The notes beneath the pieces are model-generated. The model did not search any database. It worked only from the letters and a program-made list of their open reading frames with translations, and was not told where the DNA came from. The position numbers were made by a program, and so were the translations under genes. Of a stretch of 64,000 bases of DNA, positions 1-7,304 are shown in pieces (the stretch's first letter is position 1; each line of letters begins with the position of its first letter). Origin of the DNA: Evansella cellulosilytica DSM 2522 (GTDB lineage Bacteria > Bacillota > Bacilli > Bacillales > Salisediminibacteriaceae); NCBI RefSeq assembly GCF_000177235.2, contig NC_014829.1:4402001-4466000 (forward strand), given 5' to 3'.

Positions 1-364
1 CAAGTACTGTGTCACCAACTTCTAAAAATGCAAAGTAAACAGCCATGTTCGCTTGTGCACCAGAGTGTGGTTGTACGTTTGCATGCTCAGCACCAAATAG
101 CTCTTTCGCACGGTCTCTTGCAATGTCCTCAACAACATCAACATGCTCACAGCCACCGTAGTAACGCTTATGCGGGTAGCCTTCTGCATACTTATTTGTT
201 AATACAGATCCTTGCGCTTCCATTACAGCTTCTGAGACGAAGTTTTCTGACGCGATTAACTCAATGTTCGATCGCTGGCGACCAAGCTCTGCTTCAATCG
301 CTTTATATACTTCTACATCTTGCTTTTTTACTGCAGGTAATTTACCAGTTTGTGTTGTAGTCAC
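1..364 (-). CDS. glyA: Serine hydroxymethyltransferase, N-terminal part (cut by window edge)
   Basis: GlyA is a cytosolic PLP enzyme that interconverts serine and glycine while making 5,10-methylene-tetrahydrofolate. Only about 121 N-terminal residues lie in the window. Translation of the minus strand gives family signatures: [10 protein letters not shown], then [16 protein letters not shown], then QPHSGAQAN. The start is GTG at 364, preceded by a strong GGAGG eight bases upstream; no ATG is in a comparable position. It lies downstream of ywlG on the same strand, as in B. subtilis. The identification is secure; the C-terminal half, including the PLP lysine, is outside the window. Confidence 0.93.
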   Translation of the reverse strand, partial: MTTTQTGKLPAVKKQDVEVYKAIEAELGRQRSNIELIASENFVSEAVMEAQGSVLTNKYAEGYPHKRYYGGCEHVDVVEDIARDRAKELFGAEHANVQPHSGAQANMAVYFAFLEVGDTVL

Positions 365-487
365 GGGGGAATCCTCCTTCTAATCGTAAAAAATAGTTCT
401 CTCTTAAGTAAAACATTTTAAGAGTATGCCGAACTGGTTTTCTTTCATAAATTCTATCTTCTCTTAAAATGAGAGAAATTTCAATCA

Positions 488-1057
488 TTAATGACAAGAT
501 TGGTTATTTTTTCCCGTATGATAAATCGCTCGTTCACCGCCGATTAGCTTTGGACGAGTCGTCGCCATCGTCATATGCGCTTCGCCAATCGTTTTTATTT
601 TACTCCGTACCGGTACTGCAACTCGCTTTAAGTGCATACCAATGAGTGTGTCGCCTATATCTATTCCTGCATCTGCTTTTATTTCTTCGACTAAAACAGG
701 GGATGTCATGTTTTCAAATGCGAAGGCTGCCATGGATCCTCCTGCAGATGGAATAGGGATAGCGGAAACACGCTCGTAACCGTATTTGTCTGCTACATTA
801 CCTTGGATAACTAACGCTCTATTTAAATGCTCACAGCATTGAAAAGCGAGATCGACACCTGTTTTCTCGGCGAAATCGTGCAATGCAGTCCAAATTTCTG
901 CCGCTGCATCAACTGTGCCTGCACTCCCTATATGCTTTCCAATAACCTCGCTCGTACTCGTGCCAACTACGAGCAGCTGGCCTTCTTCTAGCTTTGCTAC
1001 CTCTTGAAGATCATCCAACACTGTTTTTACTGAATGTTTGATCGATGAAAAATCCAA
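488..1057 (-). CDS. ywlG: YwlG family protein (UPF0340/TIGR01440), function unknown
   Basis: This is a conserved Firmicutes protein of unknown function, about 189 residues here against roughly 180 in B. subtilis. Seen: an N-terminal helix (DFSSIKHSVKTVLDDL), a VVGTSTSEVIGKHIG segment, an EHLNRALV motif and a C-terminal stretch ending in a GGERAIYH region, all typical of the family. The start chosen is TTG at 1057 because AAAGGAGGG sits seven bases upstream; the longer frame to 1111 begins inside the end of rpiB and has no good ribosome site. It lies between rpiB and glyA, the usual order, and is probably co-transcribed with them. Confidence 0.85.
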   Translation of the reverse strand: MDFSSIKHSVKTVLDDLQEVAKLEEGQLLVVGTSTSEVIGKHIGSAGTVDAAAEIWTALHDFAEKTGVDLAFQCCEHLNRALVIQGNVADKYGYERVSAIPIPSAGGSMAAFAFENMTSPVLVEEIKADAGIDIGDTLIGMHLKRVAVPVRSKIKTIGEAHMTMATTRPKLIGGERAIYHTGKNNQSCH

Positions 1058-1107
1058 CAGGATTCTCCCTCCTTTGTAGTAGACGAAGGAATGAAGGCTG
1101 AGACACC

Positions 1108-1560
1108 TCACCCTTCATTACCTTTGTTTTCGTATTCTGCTATTTTTCCTATTCTTTGGAGATGACGTCCACCTTCAAACTCCGTTGATAGCCAGATCCG
1201 TACAATTTCCAATGCAACTCCTGGGCCAATTACACGTGCGCCCATCGCTAACACGTTCGTATCGTTATGCTCACGTGTTGCTTTTGCGGAAAATAAATCA
1301 TGTACAAGTGCACAGCGTACACCTTTTACTTTGTTCGCTGCAATTGACATGCCGATGCCTGTCCCACAAATAAGAATGCCACGATCGACATCTCCTCTTG
1401 CGACTTTTTCAGCTACTGGCAAACCATAATCAGCGTAATCGACAGATTGAGAACAATCACATCCGGCGTCTTCTACTTCTATATTCATCTCGTTTAATAA
1501 TTGCTTGATTTGCTCTTTTAGATCATATCCTCCATGATCCGCTCCAATCGCTACCTTCAA
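1108..1560 (-). CDS. rpiB: Ribose-5-phosphate isomerase B (RpiB/LacAB family)
   Basis: RpiB interconverts ribose-5-phosphate and ribulose-5-phosphate in the non-oxidative pentose phosphate pathway. The 150-residue protein opens with MKVAIGADHGGYDLKE, whose Asp-His is the conserved phosphate and substrate binding signature. It carries the catalytic cysteine in ILICGTGIGMSIAANK and the HDLFSA and REHNDTNVL motifs. The start codon is TTG at 1560, preceded by GAGGAGGAAG. About 50 bases separate it from the chosen ywlG start. Named ywlF in B. subtilis. No transaldolase is seen at its usual place in this window (between murA and fbaA), so this isomerase is the only pentose-phosphate enzyme present here. 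Confidence 0.92.
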   Translation of the reverse strand: MKVAIGADHGGYDLKEQIKQLLNEMNIEVEDAGCDCSQSVDYADYGLPVAEKVARGDVDRGILICGTGIGMSIAANKVKGVRCALVHDLFSAKATREHNDTNVLAMGARVIGPGVALEIVRIWLSTEFEGGRHLQRIGKIAEYENKGNEG

Positions 1561-1649
1561 TTTACTTCCTCCTCATTTCCAACGACGTTGTTCCTCTATG
1601 TCTATAGTAGCGTATATACGAAATTTTCCAACACTTTTTTCTCGTTTTA

Positions 1650-1686
1650 TAAGAAAAACGTATAACAGCTTCATCAAGCTGTTATT
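1650..1686 (-). terminator. Rho-independent terminator after ywlE
   Basis: On the minus strand a stem ATAACAGCTT/AAGCTGTTAT with a three-base loop is followed by ACGTTTTTCTT. It lies about 50 bases past the ywlE stop, so it probably separates ywlE transcription from rpiB-ywlG-glyA. Confidence 0.7.
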
Positions 1687-1735
1687 AAAGTCTTTTCTTT
1701 AACTCGATGGAATTTCGCCGAAGACTTCATACGAC

Positions 1736-2353
1736 TTAGTTTTCCTTCTCAAGCTTTTCTATCAATTTATTTATTGCTTGTTCAATTTCTTTAGCTGTGT
1801 TTTCATACATTTCTTCTGTCCCACCATACGGGTCACTAATGTCAAAGCCAGGCAGTTCAGAGGCAAGCTGATAAATTGCTTCTTGTTCGTTTTCTAATTC
1901 TCTTATCAATTGCTCTCTTTGTTCTTCTGTATTTTGCTCATTCCCATGCAATGAAGCCCTTTTTAGTTCAAACTGTGCTACACGCTTTTTAAAGCGTTCT
2001 AGCTTTTCTTTCGTTTCTTTATCCTCGTAGACAAATTCCTTTAATGTAAATGTGTGATCTGCCTTTTCAGGGTATTGCTGAATAACCGCACTTTTATGAG
2101 ATTCTGTCATTGCCAAAATAATATCTGCCCATTGTAAAAGCTCTTCATCGACTGGTTGTGACGTGTGGTTTTCCTTCACTCCACGCTTTTCCAATGCGAT
2201 CCGGGAACCTCCTGACATTTGTGCACCATTCGTCGCATAAATACCAGCAGATTTAGCTGTTACCGTGTTATTCGATTTCTTATGCTCAAAAAGTCTCTCC
2301 GCGAGTGGACTTCGACACGTATTACCTGTGCAAATAAATAGAATATTTTTCAT
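1736..2353 (-). CDS. ywlE: Protein-arginine-phosphatase (YwlE-type low-MW phosphatase) with an unusual insertion
   Basis: A low-molecular-weight phosphatase. The P-loop is C8-TGNTC-R14, and Thr12 at the position equivalent to B. subtilis YwlE Thr11 is the residue known to favour phospho-arginine over phosphotyrosine, so it probably reverses McsB kinase marks. The general acid loop is DISDPYGG near residue 171-178. At 205 residues it is about 55 longer than B. subtilis YwlE. The excess is a charged, probably helical stretch at about residues 111-168 between LKEFV and the acid loop. No frameshift is needed to read it. ATG start at 2353; the gene precedes mntP-side genes in standard order. Confidence 0.88.
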   Translation of the reverse strand: MKNILFICTGNTCRSPLAERLFEHKKSNNTVTAKSAGIYATNGAQMSGGSRIALEKRGVKENHTSQPVDEELLQWADIILAMTESHKSAVIQQYPEKADHTFTLKEFVYEDKETKEKLERFKKRVAQFELKRASLHGNEQNTEEQREQLIRELENEQEAIYQLASELPGFDISDPYGGTEEMYENTAKEIEQAINKLIEKLEKEN

Positions 2354-2423
2354 AAGGTATGTTCACCTCTCTACTGAAAATCAATGTATATATGATTTTA
2401 TCATATTTACTCGCTATTTTTTA

Positions 2424-2969
2424 TTATGCTGCAATGATAATTTTGACACCGAAGGCAATGAGGATAGCGCCACCTAGCCACTCACTGTACCCTCCTATAA
2501 AGTTCCCCATTTTTCTTCCGATAATGAGTCCTAACCATGTCAACACGGCACTCATCCATCCAAAGCTCACAATCGTCACCCACGTTTTTGCTCCAAGCAT
2601 GCCTAAACTAAGCCCCGCTGAGAAACTATCAAGACTAACACTTATTGAAAATAAAAGAAGCCCCCATCCTGTTGGACTGAGTACTGGCCCACTATTGTCT
2701 TGAAAAGTAGAGACGATCATTTGTAAACCTATAAAGACTAGCACGCCCCCTCCTATTACGAAGGCGAATAGTCCAATATATTGAGATAATAGTTTTCCTA
2801 AAAAAATCCCGATGAGAGGCATTAAAACGTGTAATCCTCCTACGGTCATTCCTATTGTTGCGATATGCCGATACCTTAATTTTGCAAGACCCATTCCAAT
2901 AGATAGTGAAAAGGCGTCCATACTTAAGGCAAAAGCCATAAACCCTATTGTCAACAATTCTCCTAACAC
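2424..2969 (-). CDS. mntP: Manganese efflux pump MntP
   Basis: MntP (DUF204, YwlD in B. subtilis) exports Mn(II) across the cytoplasmic membrane. The 181-residue protein is almost entirely hydrophobic, with about six membrane segments in two repeated halves. The conserved acidic signatures are MAFALSMDAFSLSIGMG in the first half and SVSLDSFSAGLSLG in the second, the aspartates expected to bind the metal. Start GTG at 2969 follows AGGGGTGATAAC; an upstream in-frame start would add 15 residues with no ribosome site. It sits between tsaC and ywlE as in B. subtilis. No Mn riboswitch is evident in the short upstream gap. Confidence 0.9.
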   Translation of the reverse strand: MLGELLTIGFMAFALSMDAFSLSIGMGLAKLRYRHIATIGMTVGGLHVLMPLIGIFLGKLLSQYIGLFAFVIGGGVLVFIGLQMIVSTFQDNSGPVLSPTGWGLLLFSISVSLDSFSAGLSLGMLGAKTWVTIVSFGWMSAVLTWLGLIIGRKMGNFIGGYSEWLGGAILIAFGVKIIIAA

Positions 2970-3049
2970 GTTATCACCCCTAGGACTAGCTATAAGTAGA
3001 ATATGCAAGTCCAAAGGAAATTATCTCTATTTTTTAGTAGGGATAGGGG

Positions 3050-3166
3050 GGCAAGTTTCGGGTGGGTTATGCATGGTTTGGACGGAGTTTCGCGTGATTA
3101 CTGTCGATTTTCGTGCATCATTGGACGGTTTTCGCATGATTCCGGCGGAGTTTCACACGCTATACC
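3050..3166. repeat. Degenerate ~21-bp tandem repeat between tsaC and mntP
   Basis: Four to five imperfect units of about 20-22 bases built on the theme CGGAGTTTCGCGTGATTAC. Successive versions begin CGATTTTCGTGCATC, CGGTTTTCGCATGATTC and CGGAGTTTCACACGC. Base composition is richer in G+C than the neighbouring intergenic DNA. No coding signal is apparent. Confidence 0.5.
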
Positions 3167-3176
3167 ATTTAAATGT

Positions 3177-3207
3177 AAAAAACAGCATTCGGTGATTGGA
3201 ATGCTGC
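3177..3207 (-). terminator. Terminator after tsaC/ywlC
   Basis: Minus-strand stem CAGCATTC/GAATGCTG with an eight-base loop followed by TTTTTTAC, a few bases beyond the tsaC stop codon. Confidence 0.75.
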
Positions 3208-3213
3208 TCTTAA

Positions 3214-4266
3214 CTAATCTTGTTTAATGATCGTGCCGCCTGCGGCTTTTTTTAGGCGGTTCATGATTGCACTTCCAAGGCCAGTTTCTGGGAAAACTTC
3301 TGTGAAAATGATATCTACTACATTTTTATCAAAAGACCTTAACGAGCTATAGAGTGTTTGCGCAACTGTGGATAAGTCTGATCTTTTACCGAGAATGACC
3401 TCTTGATTCGCTCGGGTCAACCCTTTGTTTTCTTCTGTAACAAGTACACCTACTTTTTTCCCGTTGTTTATCGCGTCTTCTACTATTTTTCTAAAAAAGT
3501 CTGTGCTACCGTCAATCAGCTGCAAAGGTGCATCTGGTGCGTAGTGTGTATACTTCATGCCTGGTGATTTCGGTGTGTGGTCGGCCGCTACTAATGCAGG
3601 ATCAACCTCAACGACACCGACGATTTCCTCTAACGCTTCCTTTGAAATTCCACCTGGGCGAAGGAGCATGACCGTTTCGCTGGTGCAATCAACAACAGTA
3701 GACTCTACTCCTACTCCAGTTGTGCCACCATCGATGATTGTGGATATCTTTCCGGCTAAATCTTTCCTTACGTGATCAGCTGTCGTCGGGCTCGGTTTTC
3801 CAGATGTATTGGCACTCGGTGCTGCCAAAGGAACATTCGCTGCTTCAATAAGCGCGAGCGCCACTGGGTGATCTGGCATTCTTACTGCTACTGTTGACAA
3901 TTGAGCGGTTACCCTTGTGGATAACTTCTTGTTATGCTCAAGCACGATCGTGAGTGGCCCGGGCCAAAAAGCATCTATTAGTTTTCTTGCAGAGTTTGGT
4001 ATGTGTTTTACGTAATGCTGCAGTTGTTTTTTATTGGATATATGTACGATTAAAGGGTTGTCAGACGGGCGTCCTTTCGCTTTAAAAATCCGCTCAATCG
4101 CTTGATCAGATAATGCATTTCCCCCTAATCCGTAAACCGTTTCTGTTGGAAAAGCAACGACCTCATTACTTGCCAATTGGGTTGCTGCACACTGAATTAA
4201 TGGATGTTCCTTTAAGTTTTCCACACTATTATCCACAGATAGTATATTTGTTTGTTGATTTGTCAT
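3214..4266 (-). CDS. ywlC: L-threonylcarbamoyladenylate synthase (TsaC2/Sua5, YwlC)
   Basis: Makes threonylcarbamoyl-AMP from threonine, bicarbonate and ATP, the first step of t6A tRNA modification. The 350-residue protein is the long Sua5 form: YrdC domain at about residues 25-215, with the fingerprints FPTETVYGLGG, KGRPSDNPLIVHI and APSANTSGKPSPT, then a linker and the C-terminal Sua5 domain from about 235. ATG start at 4266 follows AAGGAGG. Four consensus DnaA boxes fall inside or just upstream of this gene (see the DnaA feature). Order relative to mntP and ywlB matches B. subtilis. Confidence 0.94.
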   Translation of the reverse strand: MTNQQTNILSVDNSVENLKEHPLIQCAATQLASNEVVAFPTETVYGLGGNALSDQAIERIFKAKGRPSDNPLIVHISNKKQLQHYVKHIPNSARKLIDAFWPGPLTIVLEHNKKLSTRVTAQLSTVAVRMPDHPVALALIEAANVPLAAPSANTSGKPSPTTADHVRKDLAGKISTIIDGGTTGVGVESTVVDCTSETVMLLRPGGISKEALEEIVGVVEVDPALVAADHTPKSPGMKYTHYAPDAPLQLIDGSTDFFRKIVEDAINNGKKVGVLVTEENKGLTRANQEVILGKRSDLSTVAQTLYSSLRSFDKNVVDIIFTEVFPETGLGSAIMNRLKKAAGGTIIKQD

Positions 4267-4428
4267 GTAAAAACGTCCTCCTTGCTGTATATATTTTGCT
4301 TCTGTTCGACTAGAATGTCAATATGTGTGGAAAACAATAGGGTTATCCACAGGAGGCGGTGGATAACCCTATAATTATTGTGTATAAACCTGTGTTTTTT
4401 GTGTGAATATCAATATTAGTTATTCACA
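4217..4428. promoter_or_regulatory. Cluster of DnaA boxes around the ywlC start
   Basis: Exact matches to TTATNCACA lie at 4229-4237, 4343-4351 and 4420-4428. Single-mismatch boxes lie at 4217-4225, 4326-4334, 4358-4366 and 4402-4410. Two further exact boxes on the other strand are inside ywlC at 3367-3375 and 3916-3924. In equal-base random sequence one exact box is expected per about 33 kb counting both strands, so five within about 1.1 kb is a strong excess. My recollection is that ywlC is one of the DnaA-box clusters mapped outside oriC in B. subtilis; that should be verified. Confidence 0.7.
4339..4370. terminator. Perfect inverted repeat between ywlC and ywlB
   Basis: Twelve-base arms AGGGTTATCCAC/GTGGATAACCCT around the loop AGGAGGCG. 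It lies between the ywlB stop and the ywlC start, where it could terminate or attenuate. It contains a DnaA box in its left arm and a near-match in the right, so its primary role may be DnaA binding. No U-tract follows on either strand. Confidence 0.45.
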
Positions 4429-4868
4429 GCTTCGGTTTTCTTTAAAATTGGTAGTTGTTTTTCCTGGTGAGCTTGGACGTCTGACATTACTACAAGCTCT
4501 TTAGGAAGTTCATTTACGAGTGTTTTCGTAAATCCTAATTGTTTGAGGAACCCTGCTTCATTAGCTGCTAGTAAATAAATATCCTTTATTCCTGCGTTTT
4601 CAGCATAATGTAGTGTCGCCTCTAAAAATTCTAGTATAAAAATAGACGTTATTTTTTCCGAGTCTACTACTAATGTTCGAATTAATCCTATTGTCTTCGT
4701 TACTTCCTGTATGCGTACGACGGCGACGAATTGACCTTGCTCATCTTCAGCAACGAGATATGACGACCAATCGGTGGTGGCGGGTTGCTTTGCTACTCCT
4801 ACTTTGGCGATAAAATGCTGGACTTGTAGTGCATCTTCTTCTGAAGCTTTTCGAACGATATAGCTCAC
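4416..4868 (-). CDS. ywlB: GNAT-family N-acetyltransferase (YwlB-like)
   Basis: A 150-residue protein of the GNAT fold. N-terminal SYIVRKASEEDALQVQHFI is the usual first strand and helix. AEDEQGQFVAVVRI and IGLIRTLVVDS give the central strands, and the C-terminal half has the helix and LLAANEAGFLKQLGF typical of the family. The acceptor is unknown. The start is taken as GTG at 4868, five bases after AGGGTGG; an in-frame GTG at 4877 is an alternative. It sits upstream of ywlC as ywlB does in B. subtilis, which supports the symbol. Confidence 0.75.
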   Translation of the reverse strand: MSYIVRKASEEDALQVQHFIAKVGVAKQPATTDWSSYLVAEDEQGQFVAVVRIQEVTKTIGLIRTLVVDSEKITSIFILEFLEATLHYAENAGIKDIYLLAANEAGFLKQLGFTKTLVNELPKELVVMSDVQAHQEKQLPILKKTEAVNN

Positions 4869-5050
4869 GATTTCCACCCTTTCTATTAAATGAGGCTTGT
4901 ATTGTATACATATGTTAGAAGGGTGGAATTATTACTATTTTATGAGATTTTTTAATAGATTACTTTTTTTGTATAAAGAAGTCTTAGCAATGGCTATACT
5001 CGCAGTGCGGATTGCATTTCATTAAAGCTATCCGTTAAATGTATGTTACC

Positions 5051-5452
5051 TTAGAATGCAATATAGAATGGATGTTTTTTCTTATCTAAGCACATTAAAA
5101 GTTCTTCTGTGAATTCTTTTATCACTATCATATTTAATGCCTCTTCGATACTAAAAAAGCCAACTTCCACACTTTCTACACTTGTTTGTAATTCTCCACT
5201 TACTGGTTCTCCTAACCACCACATATTACAAATATTTTTCCTTAACTCTTGTGACACCCCACAAAAGCTAACTATATCAATATCAATCCCCGTTTCCTCT
5301 TTAACCTCTCGAACGACTGCGTTTTTGATAGGTTCGTTTTCTTCTACCATTCCACCAGGTAATTCCCAGCCCCTTACAGGATCCTTTTTTAATAATATTT
5401 TATGATGTTTATTTAGTACGACTGCCCCTGAAGTTATAATAAATTTATTCAT
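5051..5452 (-). CDS. Nudix hydrolase
   Basis: A 133-residue Nudix protein that would hydrolyse a nucleoside-diphosphate-linked substrate. The Nudix box runs from GGMVEENEPIKNAVVREV into KEETGIDI, at about residues 33-56, with all catalytic Glu/Arg positions present (G-X5-E-X7-REV-XEE-XG). The preceding HHKILLKKDPVRGWELPGG is the standard strand before the box. Family membership is clear but the substrate cannot be read. It occupies the position between ywlB and spoIIR where B. subtilis has ywlA, so it is an insertion or replacement relative to that genome. Confidence 0.85.
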   Translation of the reverse strand: MNKFIITSGAVVLNKHHKILLKKDPVRGWELPGGMVEENEPIKNAVVREVKEETGIDIDIVSFCGVSQELRKNICNMWWLGEPVSGELQTSVESVEVGFFSIEEALNMIVIKEFTEELLMCLDKKKHPFYIAF

Positions 5453-5550
5453 ATATTACCACCTTCACGAAATACATTAGCAATTCTGCTGTTTCGTTAT
5501 TCCGAAATTCATTGTATTGTATCATTATATATTATTATTTATCGCCATGG

Positions 5551-5577
5551 AAAAAGCATGGAGACTACTCTCCATGC
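5551..5577 (-). terminator. Terminator after spoIIR
   Basis: Minus-strand stem GCATGGAGA/TCTCCATGC with a four-base loop followed by TTTTT, about 65 bases beyond the spoIIR stop. Confidence 0.8.
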
Positions 5578-5641
5578 CTGGCTTCTCTATATTTTTAATT
5601 TATATTCATTCGTTCAAGTGTGATATTGCTTTTGCTTTATC

Positions 5642-6292
5642 CTATCCAGTAATTCTATCCCAAAGGCTTGTGAATACGTCTACGATAAAGAAAGATACTT
5701 TCACTTCATCTTCATCATCTTCTTCAATTTCTTCCTGTTCTTGTTCTTCTTTTTCTACAGCTTCCTCTTTTTCTTCTGCCTCATGTGCAACTGCATCTCC
5801 GTTGTTAAAATCTAAGAAGCATAGTGGTGGGAATAATACGCACCACCAGTTGTCGCCTTGGCCATCTCCAATTTCAATCAGTACCGCTTCATATTCCCCT
5901 GCCGGATACACTCGGCTTCCGTACAGCTTCGTCGGAAAGTTTGTCTTTTGTAAAGAGATGTTAAATGAGTTGTTACTGCCAACTTCCGCTAATTTACTTT
6001 CAACAATATGATTTAAACCATCTATGTTTTCATTTATTACTTCTCTCGCATGCTCAACATCGTCAAATACTTCTACTAACTCTGTTATGTGTGCATTTAC
6101 TTCATCACGGATATCCTGCTTTACTTGTTGATCCACCGCTGAATTACTATTCGCCAATATTCTGAGTCTAATAGATTCATCAGCTATGTAGTTTTCCTCT
6201 CCTGCTTGTGCAGGCATAATAACATGTGCTTCCCAAGATAAAACTAATATAATAAGTCCAATTAATGTATAAATTCTTGCTTTGCGATTCAT
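5642..6292 (-). CDS. spoIIR: Stage II sporulation protein R
   Basis: SpoIIR is made in the forespore under sigma-F, is secreted into the intermembrane space and signals SpoIIGA to process pro-sigma-E in the mother cell. The 216-residue protein has an N-terminal membrane/signal segment (about 7-28), then the conserved ESIRLRILANSNSAVDQQVK at about 39-58, and NWWCVLFPPLCFLD at about 148-161, both family hallmarks. Unusually, residues about 171-196 are a run of Glu/Asp-rich sequence between the conserved domain and the C-terminal tail. ATG at 6292 follows AAGGGTGA. A good sigma-F promoter lies just upstream. Confidence 0.93.
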   Translation of the reverse strand: MNRKARIYTLIGLIILVLSWEAHVIMPAQAGEENYIADESIRLRILANSNSAVDQQVKQDIRDEVNAHITELVEVFDDVEHAREVINENIDGLNHIVESKLAEVGSNNSFNISLQKTNFPTKLYGSRVYPAGEYEAVLIEIGDGQGDNWWCVLFPPLCFLDFNNGDAVAHEAEEKEEAVEKEEQEQEEIEEDDEDEVKVSFFIVDVFTSLWDRITG

Positions 6293-6318
6293 TTTATATC
6301 ACCCTTCCCCTTAGCCAT

Positions 6319-6348
6319 CATTCTTGTCAGGGAAAGATAGATTTATAC
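6319..6348 (-). promoter_or_regulatory. Sigma-F-type promoter of spoIIR
   Basis: On the minus strand GTATA (-35) is separated by exactly 15 bases from GACAAGAATG (-10), which fits the known sigma-F consensus GYATA / GGnrAnAmTw except for the second and last bases. It ends about 27 bases upstream of the spoIIR start. Confidence 0.65.
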
Positions 6349-6365
6349 ATGCATTTAATAGATTT

Positions 6366-6520
6366 TATTTGAGAAAACTAAGAACGAGTTTGGTGAAGCT
6401 CATTTTTAGTCTTTTCTTAGAAGCGGGGAAAAATGATGTCACATTAGCAGTGATTGGTTTTACCCACGGCCTCATTTCCACCGCCAAATTTTATACTTTT
6501 ATTTTAAGAAAAACTAGTTT
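6366..6520. repeat. Dispersed palindromic repeat (CTAAGAACGAGTTTGG family), copy 1
   Basis: Starts with a hairpin in which AAAACTAAGAACGAG pairs imperfectly with GCTCATTTTTAGTCTTTT. The sequence TTAGAAGC and about 100 further bases including CCGCCAAATTTTATACTTTT follow. Related copies are at 15287 and 60043, and the hairpin alone recurs at 61938. It fills part of the gap between spoIIR and the 52-bp array; 6520-6828 holds nothing else I can recognise apart from a decayed array unit near 6727. Confidence 0.6.
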
Positions 6521-6828
6521 TGTAAGGTTGTGGAGTTGTTGACGATTTATGCCCCTCGTGTTGGGAGAGTGGTCGTGATGGGGGGATTTCTTTTTGCACA
6601 TCCACTCGGTGTTACTTTTTTCATATTAGCTGCATTTTTATAAGTATAGTAGATTTCAGCATGTGGTGATTTGATAGTTTATAAGGATGTTTGGTTTAGC
6701 TCATAATGGTTTTGTCTCTCATGAATCTGGCGTTGTTCATGATTACCTTTAAATGGTAATTTAGCACCTATCGCGAGTATAAAAAGCTTTGTTGACCTTA
6801 AAATGATTTAGCAACTTCCAACGGGCAG

Positions 6829-7304
6829 CATACAATCGCTATGATTACCGTCAACTCATTTTGGGCTCGTTCTCGGTAAGCATACAATCGCTATGATTAC
6901 CTTCATCTCATTTTGGACTGGATCTCGGGAAGCATACACGCGCTATGATTACCTTCAACTCTTTTTGGGCTCTCTCTCGGGAAGCATACACGCGCTATGA
7001 TTACCGTCAACTCATTTTGGGCTCGTTCTCGGTAAGCATACAATCGCTATGATTACCTTCATCTCATTTTGGACTGGATCTCGGGAAGCATACACGCGCT
7101 ATGATTACCGTCAACTCATTTTGGACTCGTTCTCGGGCAGCATACAATCGCTATGATTACCTTCAACTCATTTTGGGCTCGTTCTCGGGAAGCATACAAA
7201 CGCTATGATTACCTTCAACTCATTTTGGGCTCGTTCTCGGGCAGCATACAATCGCTATGATTACCTTCAATTCATTTTGGACTCTCTCTCGGGAAGCATA
7301 CAAT
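6829..7304. repeat. 52-bp tandem array A, left part (9 full units plus 8 bases)
   Basis: Nine units begin at exactly 52-base steps (6829, 6881, 6933, 6985, 7037, 7089, 7141, 7193, 7245). Each begins CATACAATCGCTATGATTAC and continues with variants of CTTCAACTCATTTTGGGCTC and GTTCTCGGGAAG. Variation is concentrated at a few positions (CAAT/CACG, CTTC/CGTC, GGGCTC/GGACTC, GGAAG/GCAG). There are no unique spacers, so it is not CRISPR. Units are not a multiple of three, so it does not encode a repeat protein. The tenth unit is interrupted after its first eight bases by the insertion sequence. Confidence 0.95.
7297..7304. repeat. Target-site duplication, left copy (CATACAAT)
   Basis: The eight bases CATACAAT at 7297-7304 are repeated at 8741-8748 directly outside the two ends of the insertion sequence. 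Removing the element and one copy restores a normal 52-bp unit of array A. Confidence 0.9.

Noticed and set aside
425-438. PurR box upstream of glyA (CCGAAC at 429-434)
   Set aside because: Only the six-base core of one half site is present, flanking bases do not fit and no second box is seen.
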